Shown one piece after another: positions 33,517 to 41,669 of a stretch of 64,000 nt of DNA. The translations under genes and the position numbers were made by a program. The notes beneath the pieces are model-generated. The model was not told where the DNA came from and ran no database searches. It saw only the letters and a program-made list of their open reading frames with translations. The stretch covers positions 38,192-102,191 of the forward strand of contig NZ_JAIQZA010000013.1 in NCBI RefSeq assembly GCF_020164485.1, read 5' to 3'. The DNA is from Salegentibacter tibetensis. Its GTDB lineage: Bacteria; Bacteroidota; Bacteroidia; Flavobacteriales; Flavobacteriaceae. Numbering within the stretch: position 1 is the first letter of the stretch; every line of letters begins with the position of its first letter.

Positions 33517-34797
33517 ATGCGTGAAGACTTTTTACATTACCTCTGGAAATACAAGAAATTCGATTTCACCAATGCTGAAACCACGCAGGGAGAAAAAGTA
33601 CTTCTTATAGATAGCGGAACTCATAATTTTAATTCTGGCCCCGATTTTTTTAATGCCCGTTTAAAAATAGGGGAGCAGGTTTGGGCCGGGAACGTTGAGT
33701 TACATATTAAGGCTTCAGATTGGTATTTCCACCAACACGAAAAAGACAGGAATTACGATAATGTTATTCTACACGTTGTGTGGGAAGACGATGTGGAGGT
33801 TCAAAGGCCTGATAAAAGCCAAATTCCTGCTTTAAGCTTAAAAAATTTGGTTGATAAAAACCTGATTAAACGCTACCGGCAACTTTTTGCTTCTTCTCAA
33901 AACTGGATTAATTGCGAAAAAAACTTTAAGGATATTGATGATTTTACCTTGCGTCACTGGCAGGAACGTTTATACCTGGAGCGTTTAGAAGAAAAATCGG
34001 TGCTTATCCTGGATTTATTAGGAAAGTCTGGGAATGATTGGGAGGCTGTTTTATTCCAGCTGTTGGCTAAAAACTTCGGACTAAATCTTAACGGGGATGC
34101 TTTTTTAAGTATGGCGCAGAGTTTAGATTTTACGATTGTTCAAAAAGCTTCCCAGAATAATTTACAGCTGGAAGCTTTACTTTTTGGGCAATGTGGGTTA
34201 CTGGAAAAACAACTCAATATTTCTTATTTTAATCAACTGAAGCAAGAATACTCTTATCTACAACACAAGTATAACCTGGACAATACCGGCATTATTCGTC
34301 CGAAATACTTTCGGTTAAGACCAGATAATTTCCCTAACATCAGGCTGTCTCAATTAGCTTCTCTGTATTTTATTCACCAAAATTTATTTTCAGTGCTAAT
34401 TGCTTCAAAATCTTTAGATGAGGTCTACGAAATTTTAAACGTAGAAACTTCCTTATTTTGGAGAGAACATTTTACATTTCCGAAGAAACATACAGAGAGA
34501 CAAAAAAGCTTGAGTACTGCATTTAAAGACCTTGTGTTAATCAATACAATTATCCCTCTGCGATTTTGTTATTCGCGAGCCCGGGGCAATGATGGGGTGG
34601 ATGACCTGCTTTTTTTGATTGAACAAATACCTTCAGAAGAAAATAAGATCATTCAAAATTTTAGGAAACTTCGAAAAAGTTGTGCTGAAAATGCACTGCA
34701 CTCCCAGGCTATGGTGCAACTAAAGAATACCTATTGCGAAGCTAATAAATGCCTGGACTGCGCCATTGGGGTGAAATTACTGCAGCAAAAGACTTAA
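33517..34797 (+). CDS. DUF2851 family protein
   Basis: The 426-residue protein matches DUF2851, a family common in Bacteroidota: MREDFLHYLWKYKKF at the start, LIDSGTHNFNSGPDFFNARLKIG near 30, VELHIKASDWYFHQHEKD near 60 and a C-terminal LKNTYCEANKCLDCAIG with paired cysteines. No enzyme activity is known. No signal peptide or membrane segment is seen, so it is cytoplasmic. It is followed 18 bases later by a PspC-family gene that has its own promoter word near the stop. Confidence 0.88.
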   Translation: MREDFLHYLWKYKKFDFTNAETTQGEKVLLIDSGTHNFNSGPDFFNARLKIGEQVWAGNVELHIKASDWYFHQHEKDRNYDNVILHVVWEDDVEVQRPDKSQIPALSLKNLVDKNLIKRYRQLFASSQNWINCEKNFKDIDDFTLRHWQERLYLERLEEKSVLILDLLGKSGNDWEAVLFQLLAKNFGLNLNGDAFLSMAQSLDFTIVQKASQNNLQLEALLFGQCGLLEKQLNISYFNQLKQEYSYLQHKYNLDNTGIIRPKYFRLRPDNFPNIRLSQLASLYFIHQNLFSVLIASKSLDEVYEILNVETSLFWREHFTFPKKHTERQKSLSTAFKDLVLINTIIPLRFCYSRARGNDGVDDLLFLIEQIPSEENKIIQNFRKLRKSCAENALHSQAMVQLKNTYCEANKCLDCAIGVKLLQQKT

Positions 34798-34802
34798 AAT
34801 GC

Positions 34803-34810
34803 TATATTTG
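34803..34810 (+). promoter_or_regulatory. -7 promoter element for the PspC-family gene
   Basis: TATATTTG matches TAnnTTTG and lies five bases before the ATG at 34816. This predicts a nearly leaderless transcript, as at 26715. No -33 TTG at standard spacing is seen. Confidence 0.55.
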
Positions 34811-34815
34811 TAGGG

Positions 34816-35046
34816 ATGAAAAAAATGGTTCACAATATTCGTTATTTTTTCGAGAGACATGGTTTTTATGTGTCTTCCCGTGTAGCCGATAAACTGGGAA
34901 TGCGTGCTAAAAGTGTTCGCCTGTTTTTTATTTATGCCTCTTTTTTTACCCTTGGGTCCTGGTTTATAGTTTATTTAATCCTTGCTTTTTGGTTGAAGCT
35001 TAAGGACTTGGTCTACACTAAAAGAACTTCAGTTTTTGATTTATAA
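34816..35046 (+). CDS. PspC domain-containing protein
   Basis: The 76-residue protein shows the PspC pattern: a short N-terminal helix, SSRVADKLGMRAKSVRLFFIYASFF near residues 20-44 and one membrane helix (residues ~36-60, TLGSWFIVYLILAFWLKL). PspC-like proteins take part in envelope stress or membrane regulation in other phyla; the Bacteroidota members are mostly unstudied. It follows the DUF2851 gene closely, a pairing I believe is frequent in Flavobacteriaceae. Confidence 0.8.
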   Translation: MKKMVHNIRYFFERHGFYVSSRVADKLGMRAKSVRLFFIYASFFTLGSWFIVYLILAFWLKLKDLVYTKRTSVFDL

Positions 35047-35216
35047 GCGGCTTTTAGCTGCATTTTTATTAAAATAAATGGGGGTTAGGGGAGTTTAATC
35101 AAATTTAATTTAACAATACCTTTACAATTTAACTCCCAAAAATTTGAAAAAGCCTAATTTTTTAGCATCTTGCTTCGCGGAAATAATCAATCTAAATTAA
35201 ACAACCAATATTCTAT

Positions 35217-37295
35217 ATGAGAAAGTATCTGCTTTCAGTGTTCTTTTTGTTTTCAATTTTAGCGATTAATGCACAAGAACTGGATGTCCAGGCCAAAGTT
35301 GGCAATCCTTCAAATGTGATTAATAATGGGTTTATTGACCTCGAAGTAACGGGTGGTGTACCTCCCTACAAATATCAATGGTCAGATCCTGGAACCTCAT
35401 TAGATTCTTCCCGGGCTGAAGGCCTTACCGAGGGTATTCCTTATGAAGTTACTGTAACCGATAGTCAGGGGAATTCTGTAACGAAGAGTTTTGAGGTAAA
35501 GGCAGAAGCTATTACCGAACATTTTAATGGTACTTTTGTCCCTGTAGTAGAAGCTATGACAGCAATACTTTTCTGGGATCCATTTACCGCTATGGGTATC
35601 TACGACCCAAAGGTATATGCTGAAAAAGAATACGTTCCCACTCCCAGTTGGACTGCTGATGCAGAAGACAAATTTACTTTAAAAGAGTGGAGAGTAGAAG
35701 AAGGGACTCATGTTGATGAAGGTGACCTTATAGCTATTGTAAGTTCGCAAAACAGTGGTGAGTTAGAGGTTTTTGCTAAGGCTAACGGAACAGTCAATTA
35801 TTTGGTGGGTGAAGGTGAAATGATTTGGGATTATGAAAATAGTTCAGACCTCATTGAAACAAACGCCCATATGCTGGCTCATATAGAATATGATGAGCCG
35901 CAATTGTTAACGAACCCTAACGGGACTCCACAAACCCATAATATTCCTTTTATCGTTGTTTGGCTAATTTTTGGTGCTGCTTTTTTTACGGTAAAAATGG
36001 GCTTCATTAATTTTAAAGGATTTAGACACTCTATAGACCTTGCGAGGGGAAAATATGACGAACCTAACGCGCCGGGTAGTATTACTCACTTTCAGGCTTT
36101 GGCTACAGCAGTTTCTGCAACTGTTGGTCTTGGTAATATCGCTGGTGTTGCTGTGGCAATTTCCCTTGGTGGTGCAGGAGCTACATTTTGGATGATCATT
36201 GCCGGATTATTAGGAATGGCTTCAAAATTTGTAGAATGTACCCTTGGTGTAAAATATCGTTTTATTAATTCTGAAGGTAGAATTTTTGGAGGTCCTATGA
36301 ATTATTTGCGATACGGCCTTGAAAAAAGAAATATGCGCGGTTTGGGTAAATTCCTTGCTGCTTTCTTCGCTATCCTTGGTATTGGAGCCTCGTTTGGAGG
36401 AGGAAACATGTTTCAGGCCAACCAGTCTTTTGAAATCCTTTCCGGCCAGTTTGCTTTCTTAATCGGCAATGGTTTTTGGTTTGGGCTTGGAGTAGCAGTT
36501 CTTGTAGGGATTGTAATTATTGGAGGTGTTCAGAGTATTGCTAAAGTTACCGGTAGGGTAGTGCCTTTTATGGCAGTAGTATATGTACTTGGTGCTTTAA
36601 CAGTAATATTTATAAATATTGAGAACATTGTTCCTGCATTTGGAGCTATTTACGATGGAGCATTTAATGCAACAGCGATGAAAGGTGGAATTATTGGGGT
36701 GCTTATTGTTGGTTTCCAACGTGCAGCATTCTCTAACGAAGCCGGTGTAGGTTCTGCAGCGATTGCTCACTCGGCCGCGAAAACAAATCACCCGCCATCT
36801 GAAGGTTTTGTTGCCTTGTTAGAACCTTTTATAGATACAGTAGTTGTTTGTACGTTAACCGCATTGGTATTAATATTTACCGGAATGCACGAAGTTGATG
36901 GCGTAGGTGGAGTTCAATTAACTTCAGATGCTTTTGCAAGTGTTGTTTCCTGGTTCCCATATGTACTGGCAATGGCCGTTTTCTTATTTGCATTTTCTAC
37001 AATGATTTCCTGGTCTTATTATGGAATGCGTTCCTGGACTTATTTATTCGGAAAGAGTAAGAAAACAGAGTTGGTTTATAAGGTTCTTTTCCTTGTATTT
37101 GTTGTTGTTGGGGCTTCTGTAAGTTTAGGAGCCGTGCTGGATTTCTCTGATATGATGATCCTGGCAATGTCTTTTCCTAATATTATTGGGCTTTATATTA
37201 TGTCTAGCGAAGTTAGAAGGGATCTTAACGAATATTCCAGAAAGCTAAAAGCAGGAGAATTATTCAAGAAACAACGAGAGGCAAAAGCCAGCTAA
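35217..37295 (+). CDS. AGCS family Na+:alanine/glycine symporter with secreted N-terminal extension
   Basis: The 692-residue protein is about 240 residues longer than ordinary AGCS carriers. Residues 1-19 are a signal peptide (LFSILAINAQ). Residues ~25-95 look like a SprB/PKD-type beta domain (GGVPPYKYQWSDPG, VTVTDSQGNSVTKSF). Residues ~140-225 look like a biotinyl-lipoyl/HlyD hairpin domain (WRVEEGTHVDEGDLIAIV, GTVNYLVGEGEMI), but with no modifiable Met-Lys-Met. The carrier follows from ~240, with GLGNIAGVAVAISLGGAGA and FSNEAGVGSAAIAHSAAK. It imports an amino acid with sodium. A shorter paralogue without the extension lies at 57053-58423. The extra domains would sit in the periplasm. Confidence 0.85.
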   Translation: MRKYLLSVFFLFSILAINAQELDVQAKVGNPSNVINNGFIDLEVTGGVPPYKYQWSDPGTSLDSSRAEGLTEGIPYEVTVTDSQGNSVTKSFEVKAEAITEHFNGTFVPVVEAMTAILFWDPFTAMGIYDPKVYAEKEYVPTPSWTADAEDKFTLKEWRVEEGTHVDEGDLIAIVSSQNSGELEVFAKANGTVNYLVGEGEMIWDYENSSDLIETNAHMLAHIEYDEPQLLTNPNGTPQTHNIPFIVVWLIFGAAFFTVKMGFINFKGFRHSIDLARGKYDEPNAPGSITHFQALATAVSATVGLGNIAGVAVAISLGGAGATFWMIIAGLLGMASKFVECTLGVKYRFINSEGRIFGGPMNYLRYGLEKRNMRGLGKFLAAFFAILGIGASFGGGNMFQANQSFEILSGQFAFLIGNGFWFGLGVAVLVGIVIIGGVQSIAKVTGRVVPFMAVVYVLGALTVIFINIENIVPAFGAIYDGAFNATAMKGGIIGVLIVGFQRAAFSNEAGVGSAAIAHSAAKTNHPPSEGFVALLEPFIDTVVVCTLTALVLIFTGMHEVDGVGGVQLTSDAFASVVSWFPYVLAMAVFLFAFSTMISWSYYGMRSWTYLFGKSKKTELVYKVLFLVFVVVGASVSLGAVLDFSDMMILAMSFPNIIGLYIMSSEVRRDLNEYSRKLKAGELFKKQREAKAS

Positions 37296-37308
37296 TCTTG
37301 TAATAGAT

Positions 37309-38175
37309 ATGAAACCGATAAAATCCCATTTTGTGTTCACAAAGAGCCAACAAAATGGGATTTTTCTTTTGGTATGCATTATTATCATACTTCAGGCAAT
37401 CTATTATTTTTCTGATTTTTATTCTGAAAATTCAGCTGAAGGTTTAACTCAGGAGGAAATTGAAGGTTTTCAGTCTCAAATAGATTCAATAAAACTAGCC
37501 AGGGCTGAAGCAGATTCGGTGAAAATCTTTCCTTTTAACCCAAACTATATTACGGATTTTAAAGGCTATACTTTGGGAATGAGTATGGAAGAAATAGATA
37601 AACTTCATCAATTTAGAAACGAAAATAAATGGATTAATTCTGCAGAAGATTTTCAGCGGGTTACCGGGGTTTCAGATACTTTACTTGGCGAAATTTCCCC
37701 TTATTTTAAATTTCCAGATTGGGTGATTGAAGCTGCAAGAGAAAAAGCTGCAGCCCAAACTGCAACAAGGGTCTTGGTTTCAGATTTAAATAAAGCAGAA
37801 GCAGAAGATTTACAAAAAGTAAATGGAATAGGTGAGGTTCTGGCAAATAGGATAGTTAATTACCGGACTAAAATTGCAGGATTTAGAAGTGAGATTCAGT
37901 TAAAGGATATTTATGGTTTAAATTATGAAACCCGGGAAAAGCTGGAGCAGCAATTTCGCGTTTTTAAAAACGAAGAATTCAGTTTAACAAATATTAACGA
38001 GGCGAAAGTTTTAGACCTTGTAGAAGTACCTTATATTGAATATGAACTTGCCCGGGAGATTATAGATTACCGCCAACTACACGAAGAGATCAACTCTTTT
38101 GAAGAATTATCAAAAATAGAAAGTTTTCCTTCAGATAAAATCGATAGAATTCAATTATATTTGAGCTTAGATTGA
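37309..38175 (+). CDS. Helix-hairpin-helix domain protein (ComEA-like)
   Basis: The 288-residue protein has one N-terminal membrane helix (residues ~14-33, GIFLLVCIIIILQAIYYF), then three HhH-type modules: around residues 85-125 (MSMEEIDKLHQFRNENKWI), 160-215 (LNKAEAEDLQKVNGIGEVLANRIVNYR) and 223-285 (INEAKVLDLVEVPYIEYELAREIIDYR). HhH modules bind DNA without sequence preference, and ComEA-type proteins work in DNA uptake. Here the protein is membrane-anchored with the domains likely in the periplasm. The gene begins 13 bases after the symporter stop. Confidence 0.85.
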   Translation: MKPIKSHFVFTKSQQNGIFLLVCIIIILQAIYYFSDFYSENSAEGLTQEEIEGFQSQIDSIKLARAEADSVKIFPFNPNYITDFKGYTLGMSMEEIDKLHQFRNENKWINSAEDFQRVTGVSDTLLGEISPYFKFPDWVIEAAREKAAAQTATRVLVSDLNKAEAEDLQKVNGIGEVLANRIVNYRTKIAGFRSEIQLKDIYGLNYETREKLEQQFRVFKNEEFSLTNINEAKVLDLVEVPYIEYELAREIIDYRQLHEEINSFEELSKIESFPSDKIDRIQLYLSLD

Positions 38176-38294
38176 TTATTCGGAAAATTTGTTAATTAAA
38201 ATATTAGCTAACCGAATAAGCATAGATTTAAAAATTGATTTTATTTTAGTAAACTGGGAGTCTGCTTCCCTTCAGAATAAAAAAAGAAATTAGC

Positions 38295-39464
38295 ATGAAC
38301 ACAATGTATTTTACAGAGGAACATGAACTTTTTAGAAAAAGTTTTCAGGACTTTTTACAAAAAGAAGTGGTACCGCATATTGATAAATGGGAGAAATCTG
38401 GAACAATAGAACGCTTTATCTGGAAGAAGTTTGGTGAGATGGGGTATTTTGGCCTTAACCAACCGGAAGAATACGGCGGGATGGACCTCGATATTTTTTA
38501 TACCGTCATTTTCCTTGAAGAACTTCAAAAAATTAATAGCGGCGGTTTTGCAGCTGCTATGTGGGCACACGCTTATTTAGCGATGACGCACGTAAATAAA
38601 GAAGGTGACGATGGGATTAAGACAAAATACCTGACGCCTAGTATTGAAGGCGATAAAATAGGTTGCCTTTGTATTACCGAACCTTTTGGTGGCTCTGATG
38701 TTGCCGGAATGCGAAGCACAGCAATTAAAAAAGGAGATAAATACATTCTAAACGGTTCCAAAACCTTTATTACAAACGGGGTTTATTCAGATTACCTGGT
38801 GATAGCTGCTAAAACTGATCCCGAAAAGGGAAATAAAGGAATGAGTATTTTTATAGTAGATAGGGATACTCCCGGAATTTCGGCTTCAAAGTTGGATAAA
38901 CTTGGCTGGAGAGCATCAGATACGGCAGAGCTTGCCTTTGATGATGTTGAAATTCCTGCTGAAAATCTAATGGGTGAAGAAGGAAAAGGTTTTTCTTATA
39001 TCATGCAGCACTTTGCTTTGGAGCGTTTAATTATGGGGATCAATTCCCACGCGCGAGCAGAATATGCCTTAGATTATACGTTAGGCTATATGGCAGAAAG
39101 GGAAGCTTTTGGTCGTACCATAGATAAATTTCAGGCTTTAAGACATTCGGTTGCTGATATGGCCAGCGAGGTAGAGATGAACAAGGAATTTAATTATTCC
39201 ATCGCTAAACGCCTGGATGATGGACAATATGTGGTAAAAGAAGCAAGTATGTCTAAATTGCTCTCTACCAAAATGGCTGATAAAGTTATTTACGACTGCC
39301 TGCAGATGTTAGGTGGTTATGGTTATATGGAAGATTATCCTTTAGCCAGAATGTTCCGTGATAGCCGTCTAGGCCCAATTGGTGGAGGAACTTCTGAAAT
39401 CTTAAGAGAGATTATCGCTAAAATGGTAATCGACAAGAAAGAGTACAAGCCGGCGGCAAAATAG
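38295..39464 (+). CDS. Acyl-CoA dehydrogenase
   Basis: The 389-residue flavoenzyme has the full family layout: helical N-domain, the FAD/substrate loop LCITEPFGGSDVAGM near 118, TFITNGVYSDYLVIAA near 155, KLGWRASDTAELAFDDVEIP near 200, the helical domain AFGRTIDKFQALRH near 272 and the catalytic Glu in GGGTSEILREI near 364. It oxidises an acyl-CoA to the enoyl-CoA and passes electrons to ETF. The best guess is a long-chain or general type, since GGTSEI places the base at the usual MCAD/SCAD position. No other beta-oxidation genes lie near. It stands alone, 119 bases after the HhH gene. Confidence 0.92.
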   Translation: MNTMYFTEEHELFRKSFQDFLQKEVVPHIDKWEKSGTIERFIWKKFGEMGYFGLNQPEEYGGMDLDIFYTVIFLEELQKINSGGFAAAMWAHAYLAMTHVNKEGDDGIKTKYLTPSIEGDKIGCLCITEPFGGSDVAGMRSTAIKKGDKYILNGSKTFITNGVYSDYLVIAAKTDPEKGNKGMSIFIVDRDTPGISASKLDKLGWRASDTAELAFDDVEIPAENLMGEEGKGFSYIMQHFALERLIMGINSHARAEYALDYTLGYMAEREAFGRTIDKFQALRHSVADMASEVEMNKEFNYSIAKRLDDGQYVVKEASMSKLLSTKMADKVIYDCLQMLGGYGYMEDYPLARMFRDSRLGPIGGGTSEILREIIAKMVIDKKEYKPAAK

Positions 39465-39488
39465 ATTGAATAATAATTAAAATATTAA

Positions 39489-39518
39489 TTGTAGGTTCTA
39501 AGATTTAAATTATCTTTG
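39489..39518 (+). promoter_or_regulatory. Promoter of rpsU
   Basis: TATCTTTG (39511-39518) fits TAnnTTTG and TTG (39489-39491) lies 19 bases upstream as a -33 element. Transcription should begin near 39524, just before the Shine-Dalgarno sequence. Confidence 0.75.
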
Positions 39519-39529
39519 CGGCCTAAAGA

Positions 39530-39540
39530 AAGGAGGTGAT
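39530..39540 (+). promoter_or_regulatory. Perfect Shine-Dalgarno sequence of rpsU
   Basis: AAGGAGGTGAT is fully complementary to the 16S rRNA 3' tail and sits six bases before the ATG at 39547. Genes around it lack such a sequence, which is normal for Bacteroidota. In this phylum bS21 helps hide the anti-Shine-Dalgarno, and a strong SD on rpsU permits feedback when bS21 is scarce. Confidence 0.85.
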
Positions 39541-39546
39541 GACACT

Positions 39547-39741
39547 ATGTTAATAATACCAGTAAAAGACGGAGAAAATATAGATAGAGCGCTAAAGCGT
39601 TTTAAGCGAAAATTCGATAAAACCGGAACAATGCGCCAGCTGAGAAGCCGCCAGCATTTCACGAAACCTTCTGTTGCGAAGAGAGCTCAGCATCAAAAAG
39701 CCGAGTACATCCAGCATTTGAGAGATCAGGAAGATATCTAG
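39547..39741 (+). CDS. rpsU: Small ribosomal subunit protein bS21
   Basis: The 64-residue, highly basic protein begins MLIIPVKDGENIDRALKRF and continues KRKFDKTGTMRQLRSRQHF, the bS21 core. It sits on the 30S platform near the 3' end of 16S rRNA. In Bacteroidota ribosomes, bS21 with bS6 and bS18 sequesters the anti-Shine-Dalgarno sequence, so most messages are read without SD pairing. This gene has a strong promoter, a perfect SD and a strong terminator hairpin downstream that overlaps the xerC promoter. Confidence 0.95.
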   Translation: MLIIPVKDGENIDRALKRFKRKFDKTGTMRQLRSRQHFTKPSVAKRAQHQKAEYIQHLRDQEDI

Positions 39742-39871
39742 AATATCTTTAATCATTTCCGCAATCTGTACTGAATTTATTTCAGTAAAGGCGGAAATAT
39801 TTGAACCTGATAATTCTCTTACAGATTCAGAATTAAATCCAGGACAGCTTTGTTTCTTGGTAGTGCAATAT

Positions 39872-39921
39872 AACTGTTGATAGATTAAAGTTTGCTAACT
39901 TTGTCTATCAACAGTTTTTTT
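39872..39921 (+). terminator. Terminator hairpin with the xerC promoter in its loop
   Basis: A 13-base perfect stem, AACTGTTGATAGA (39872-39884) with TCTATCAACAGTT (39904-39916), is followed by a run of T to 39921. It should end the rpsU transcript. The 19-base loop contains TAACTTTG (39896-39903), a TAnnTTTG -7 element, and TTG (39877-39879) lies in the left arm. xerC transcripts would thus start in the right arm and escape the hairpin. Confidence 0.75.
39896..39903 (+). promoter_or_regulatory. -7 promoter element of xerC
   Basis: TAACTTTG matches TAnnTTTG. The TTG at 39877-39879 is 16 bases upstream. The xerC ATG is at 39922, so the leader is about 10 to 15 bases. Confidence 0.65.
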
Positions 39922-40815
39922 ATGCCCTTTTCACAGTTTTTAGATTACCTGCAGTTAGAGAAAAAATATTCTCCCAATACCCTAACCGCCTATAAAACCG
40001 ATTTAAAATCTTTTTCAGAATTTATTTTTTTTGAATTTGAAGAAAAAGATCTCAGTAAAGTGCATTATTCCCAGATACGGAACTGGATTGTTGCCTTGGT
40101 AGATCAGGGTGTTTCTAACAGGAGTATAAACCGAAAAATTTCTTCTTTAAAAGCTTATTATCGCTTTCTGCAGAAAACCGGGGATATAAAATTTTCCCCT
40201 CTTGCAAACCATAAAGCTTTAAAAACCGCTTCTAAGATTCAGGTTCCATTTTCTGAAGCTGAAATCACCCAGGTGCTAGAGCAAATCGATACTTCAGATT
40301 TTGAAGGATTGCGTGATCGGTTAATCGTAGAGCTTTTTTATACCACCGGGATTAGACGGATAGAACTTATTGCGATCAAACTTCAGGATGTAGATCTGGC
40401 CGGGAAGTACATAAAGGTGCTTGGTAAAAGACAAAAGGAAAGAATTATACCGCTTTTGCCGGGTGTGATTTCTAATTTGGAAAACTATTTAAGCAGACGT
40501 GCAGATGTAATGGTAGGCGAGGAGGTGTCTTATCTATTTGTCTCTCAAAAAGGTATTAAATTATACGAAAGTCTTGTTTATAGAATTATAAATAATTATT
40601 TTAGTAAGGTGTCTGGCAAAATAAAAAGGAGTCCGCATATCCTGCGGCATTCATTTGCGACACATTTATTGAGCCAGGGGGCTAACCTAAACGCTGTAAA
40701 AGAATTGCTTGGGCATTCCAGTCTTGCTGCCACGCAAGTGTATACCCATAATAGTATCTCAGAACTCAGTAAGGTGCATCAAATGGCGCATCCCCGGAAT
40801 AAAAAGACCGACTAA
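39922..40815 (+). CDS. xerC: Tyrosine recombinase XerC/XerD family
   Basis: From the ATG at 39922 the product is 297 residues (MPFSQFLDYLQLEKKYSPNT). The in-frame ATG at 39892 would start before the promoter word and is rejected. The N-terminal SAM-like core-binding domain covers residues ~1-85. The catalytic set is complete: Arg in TTGIRRIEL near 144, Lys in LGKRQKER near 168, HILRHS (His and Arg) near 239-242, His in LGHSS near 265 and the nucleophile Tyr in TQVYTH near 274. It should resolve chromosome dimers at dif. Bacteroidota commonly have XerC and XerD paralogues; the assignment to XerC is by position and style only. Confidence 0.88.
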   Translation: MPFSQFLDYLQLEKKYSPNTLTAYKTDLKSFSEFIFFEFEEKDLSKVHYSQIRNWIVALVDQGVSNRSINRKISSLKAYYRFLQKTGDIKFSPLANHKALKTASKIQVPFSEAEITQVLEQIDTSDFEGLRDRLIVELFYTTGIRRIELIAIKLQDVDLAGKYIKVLGKRQKERIIPLLPGVISNLENYLSRRADVMVGEEVSYLFVSQKGIKLYESLVYRIINNYFSKVSGKIKRSPHILRHSFATHLLSQGANLNAVKELLGHSSLAATQVYTHNSISELSKVHQMAHPRNKKTD

Positions 40816-40843
40816 AATATTGTTTAATTTAATTCTACAGAAG

Positions 40844-41146
40844 ATGAAAGTAAATGTGCAGTCTGTTAACTTCAACGCCGATCGAAAATTAATTGATTTC
40901 ATCCAACGAAAAATGGATAGGCTTGAAAATTATTATGATAAAATTATCTATGCTGATGTCTTTTTAAAAGTTCAAAATACCAGCGGAAAGGATAATAAAA
41001 TTACTGAAATTTTATTGAGTATACCGGGCGGGGATATCATGGTTAAAAAAACATGTAAAAAATTTGAAGAATGCGTAGACGAATGTGCTTCATCACTACA
41101 AAGACAGTTAATTAAACGCAAGGAAAAATTAAGTGCGCACGTTTAA
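40844..41146 (+). CDS. HPF/RaiA family ribosome-associated protein
   Basis: The ATG at 40844, 28 bases after xerC, gives 100 residues (MKVNVQSVNFNADRKLIDFIQ). A longer frame back to 40709 runs through xerC and is not used. The S30AE/HPF fold is seen in DFIQRKMDRLENYYDKIIYADVFLKV and the conserved basic region KKTCKKFEECVDECASSLQRQLIKRKEK. Short HPF proteins bind the 30S decoding region and help make 100S hibernating ribosomes. The gene probably shares the xerC transcript. Two Cys near the C-terminus are unusual but do not suggest a known motif. Confidence 0.85.
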   Translation: MKVNVQSVNFNADRKLIDFIQRKMDRLENYYDKIIYADVFLKVQNTSGKDNKITEILLSIPGGDIMVKKTCKKFEECVDECASSLQRQLIKRKEKLSAHV

Positions 41147-41168
41147 ATATTTTTTTTGCAGAATTGTT

Positions 41169-41197
41169 TTGTGAAAGGAATAATTTATATACATTTG
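41169..41197 (+). promoter_or_regulatory. Promoter of the tRNA cluster
   Basis: TACATTTG (41190-41197) matches TAnnTTTG, with TTG (41169-41171) 18 bases upstream. It drives tRNA-Thr(TGT) and probably the genes after it. Confidence 0.7.
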
Positions 41198-41198
41198 C

Positions 41199-41226
41199 AG
41201 TCCGTTAGAAATAGCGGACTTTTTTA
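41199..41226 (+). terminator. Terminator-like hairpin in the tRNA leader
   Basis: AGTCCG and CGGACT (six pairs) close a ten-base loop and are followed by TTTTTTA. The hairpin begins at or near the predicted start of transcription and lies before tRNA-Thr. It could act as an attenuator or as a 5' processing or stability element. Confidence 0.5.
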
Positions 41227-41247
41227 TGCTAAAAAAGTAGCGTAAAG

Positions 41248-41321
41248 GCCGATGTAGCTCAGCTGGCTAGAGCAGCTGATTTGTAATCAGCAGGTCGTGG
41301 GTTCGAGTCCCTCCATCGGCT
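41248..41321 (+). tRNA. tRNA-Thr (anticodon TGT)
   Basis: The 74-base gene has acceptor arms GCCGATG and CATCGGC, a D-arm with AGCTCAGCTGG, anticodon stem GCTGA/TCAGC around the loop TTTGTAA (anticodon TGT, reading ACA) and T-arm GGTTCGAGTCC. CCA is not encoded. An identical copy lies at 63776-63849. Confidence 0.96.
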
Positions 41322-41515
41322 CTTGAAATTTTGAAGTAAGTATTTTTAAGCTTAAGAAAATTAAGCGGCTAAAAGTTTTATAGAAAAATTTTTAAAAATG
41401 CTTTGGATGGTGCTGTAAAATTACGTTTATTTGCAGCCGTTAAAAAAAACAAACCATCATAAAGCTTAGCTGGTGCGCCGGCTACGGTTCTATGAAATAG
41501 TGGAAAAATAAATTT

Positions 41516-41597
41516 GGGGAGATACTCAAGCGGCCAACGAGGGCAGACTGTAAATCTGCTGTTTTCAACTTCGCAGGTTCGAATCCTGCTCTCCCCA
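41516..41597 (+). tRNA. tRNA-Tyr (anticodon GTA)
   Basis: The 82-base gene has acceptor arms GGGGAGA and TCTCCCC, anticodon stem GCAGA/TCTGC with loop CTGTAAA (anticodon GTA), a long variable arm typical of class II tRNAs, and T-arm GGTTCGAATCC. It follows a 194-base gap with a near-consensus promoter word (TTTATTTGC at about 41429-41437) and a small hairpin (TAGCTGG ... CCGGCTA). Confidence 0.95.
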
Positions 41598-41669
41598 CAA
41601 CATTTAAAGTTCAAGATTCAAGGATGTGAAAATTCGGAACTTTAAATTTGAAAGCCTTGAATCGATAAT

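Noticed and set aside
39872..39916. A dif site next to xerC
   Set aside because: The inverted repeat has a 19-base spacer and a T-run, so it fits a terminator and not two 11-base Xer arms around a 6-base centre.
40709..40843. Longer N-terminus for the HPF-like protein
   Set aside because: It overlaps xerC in another frame and has no homology to the family.
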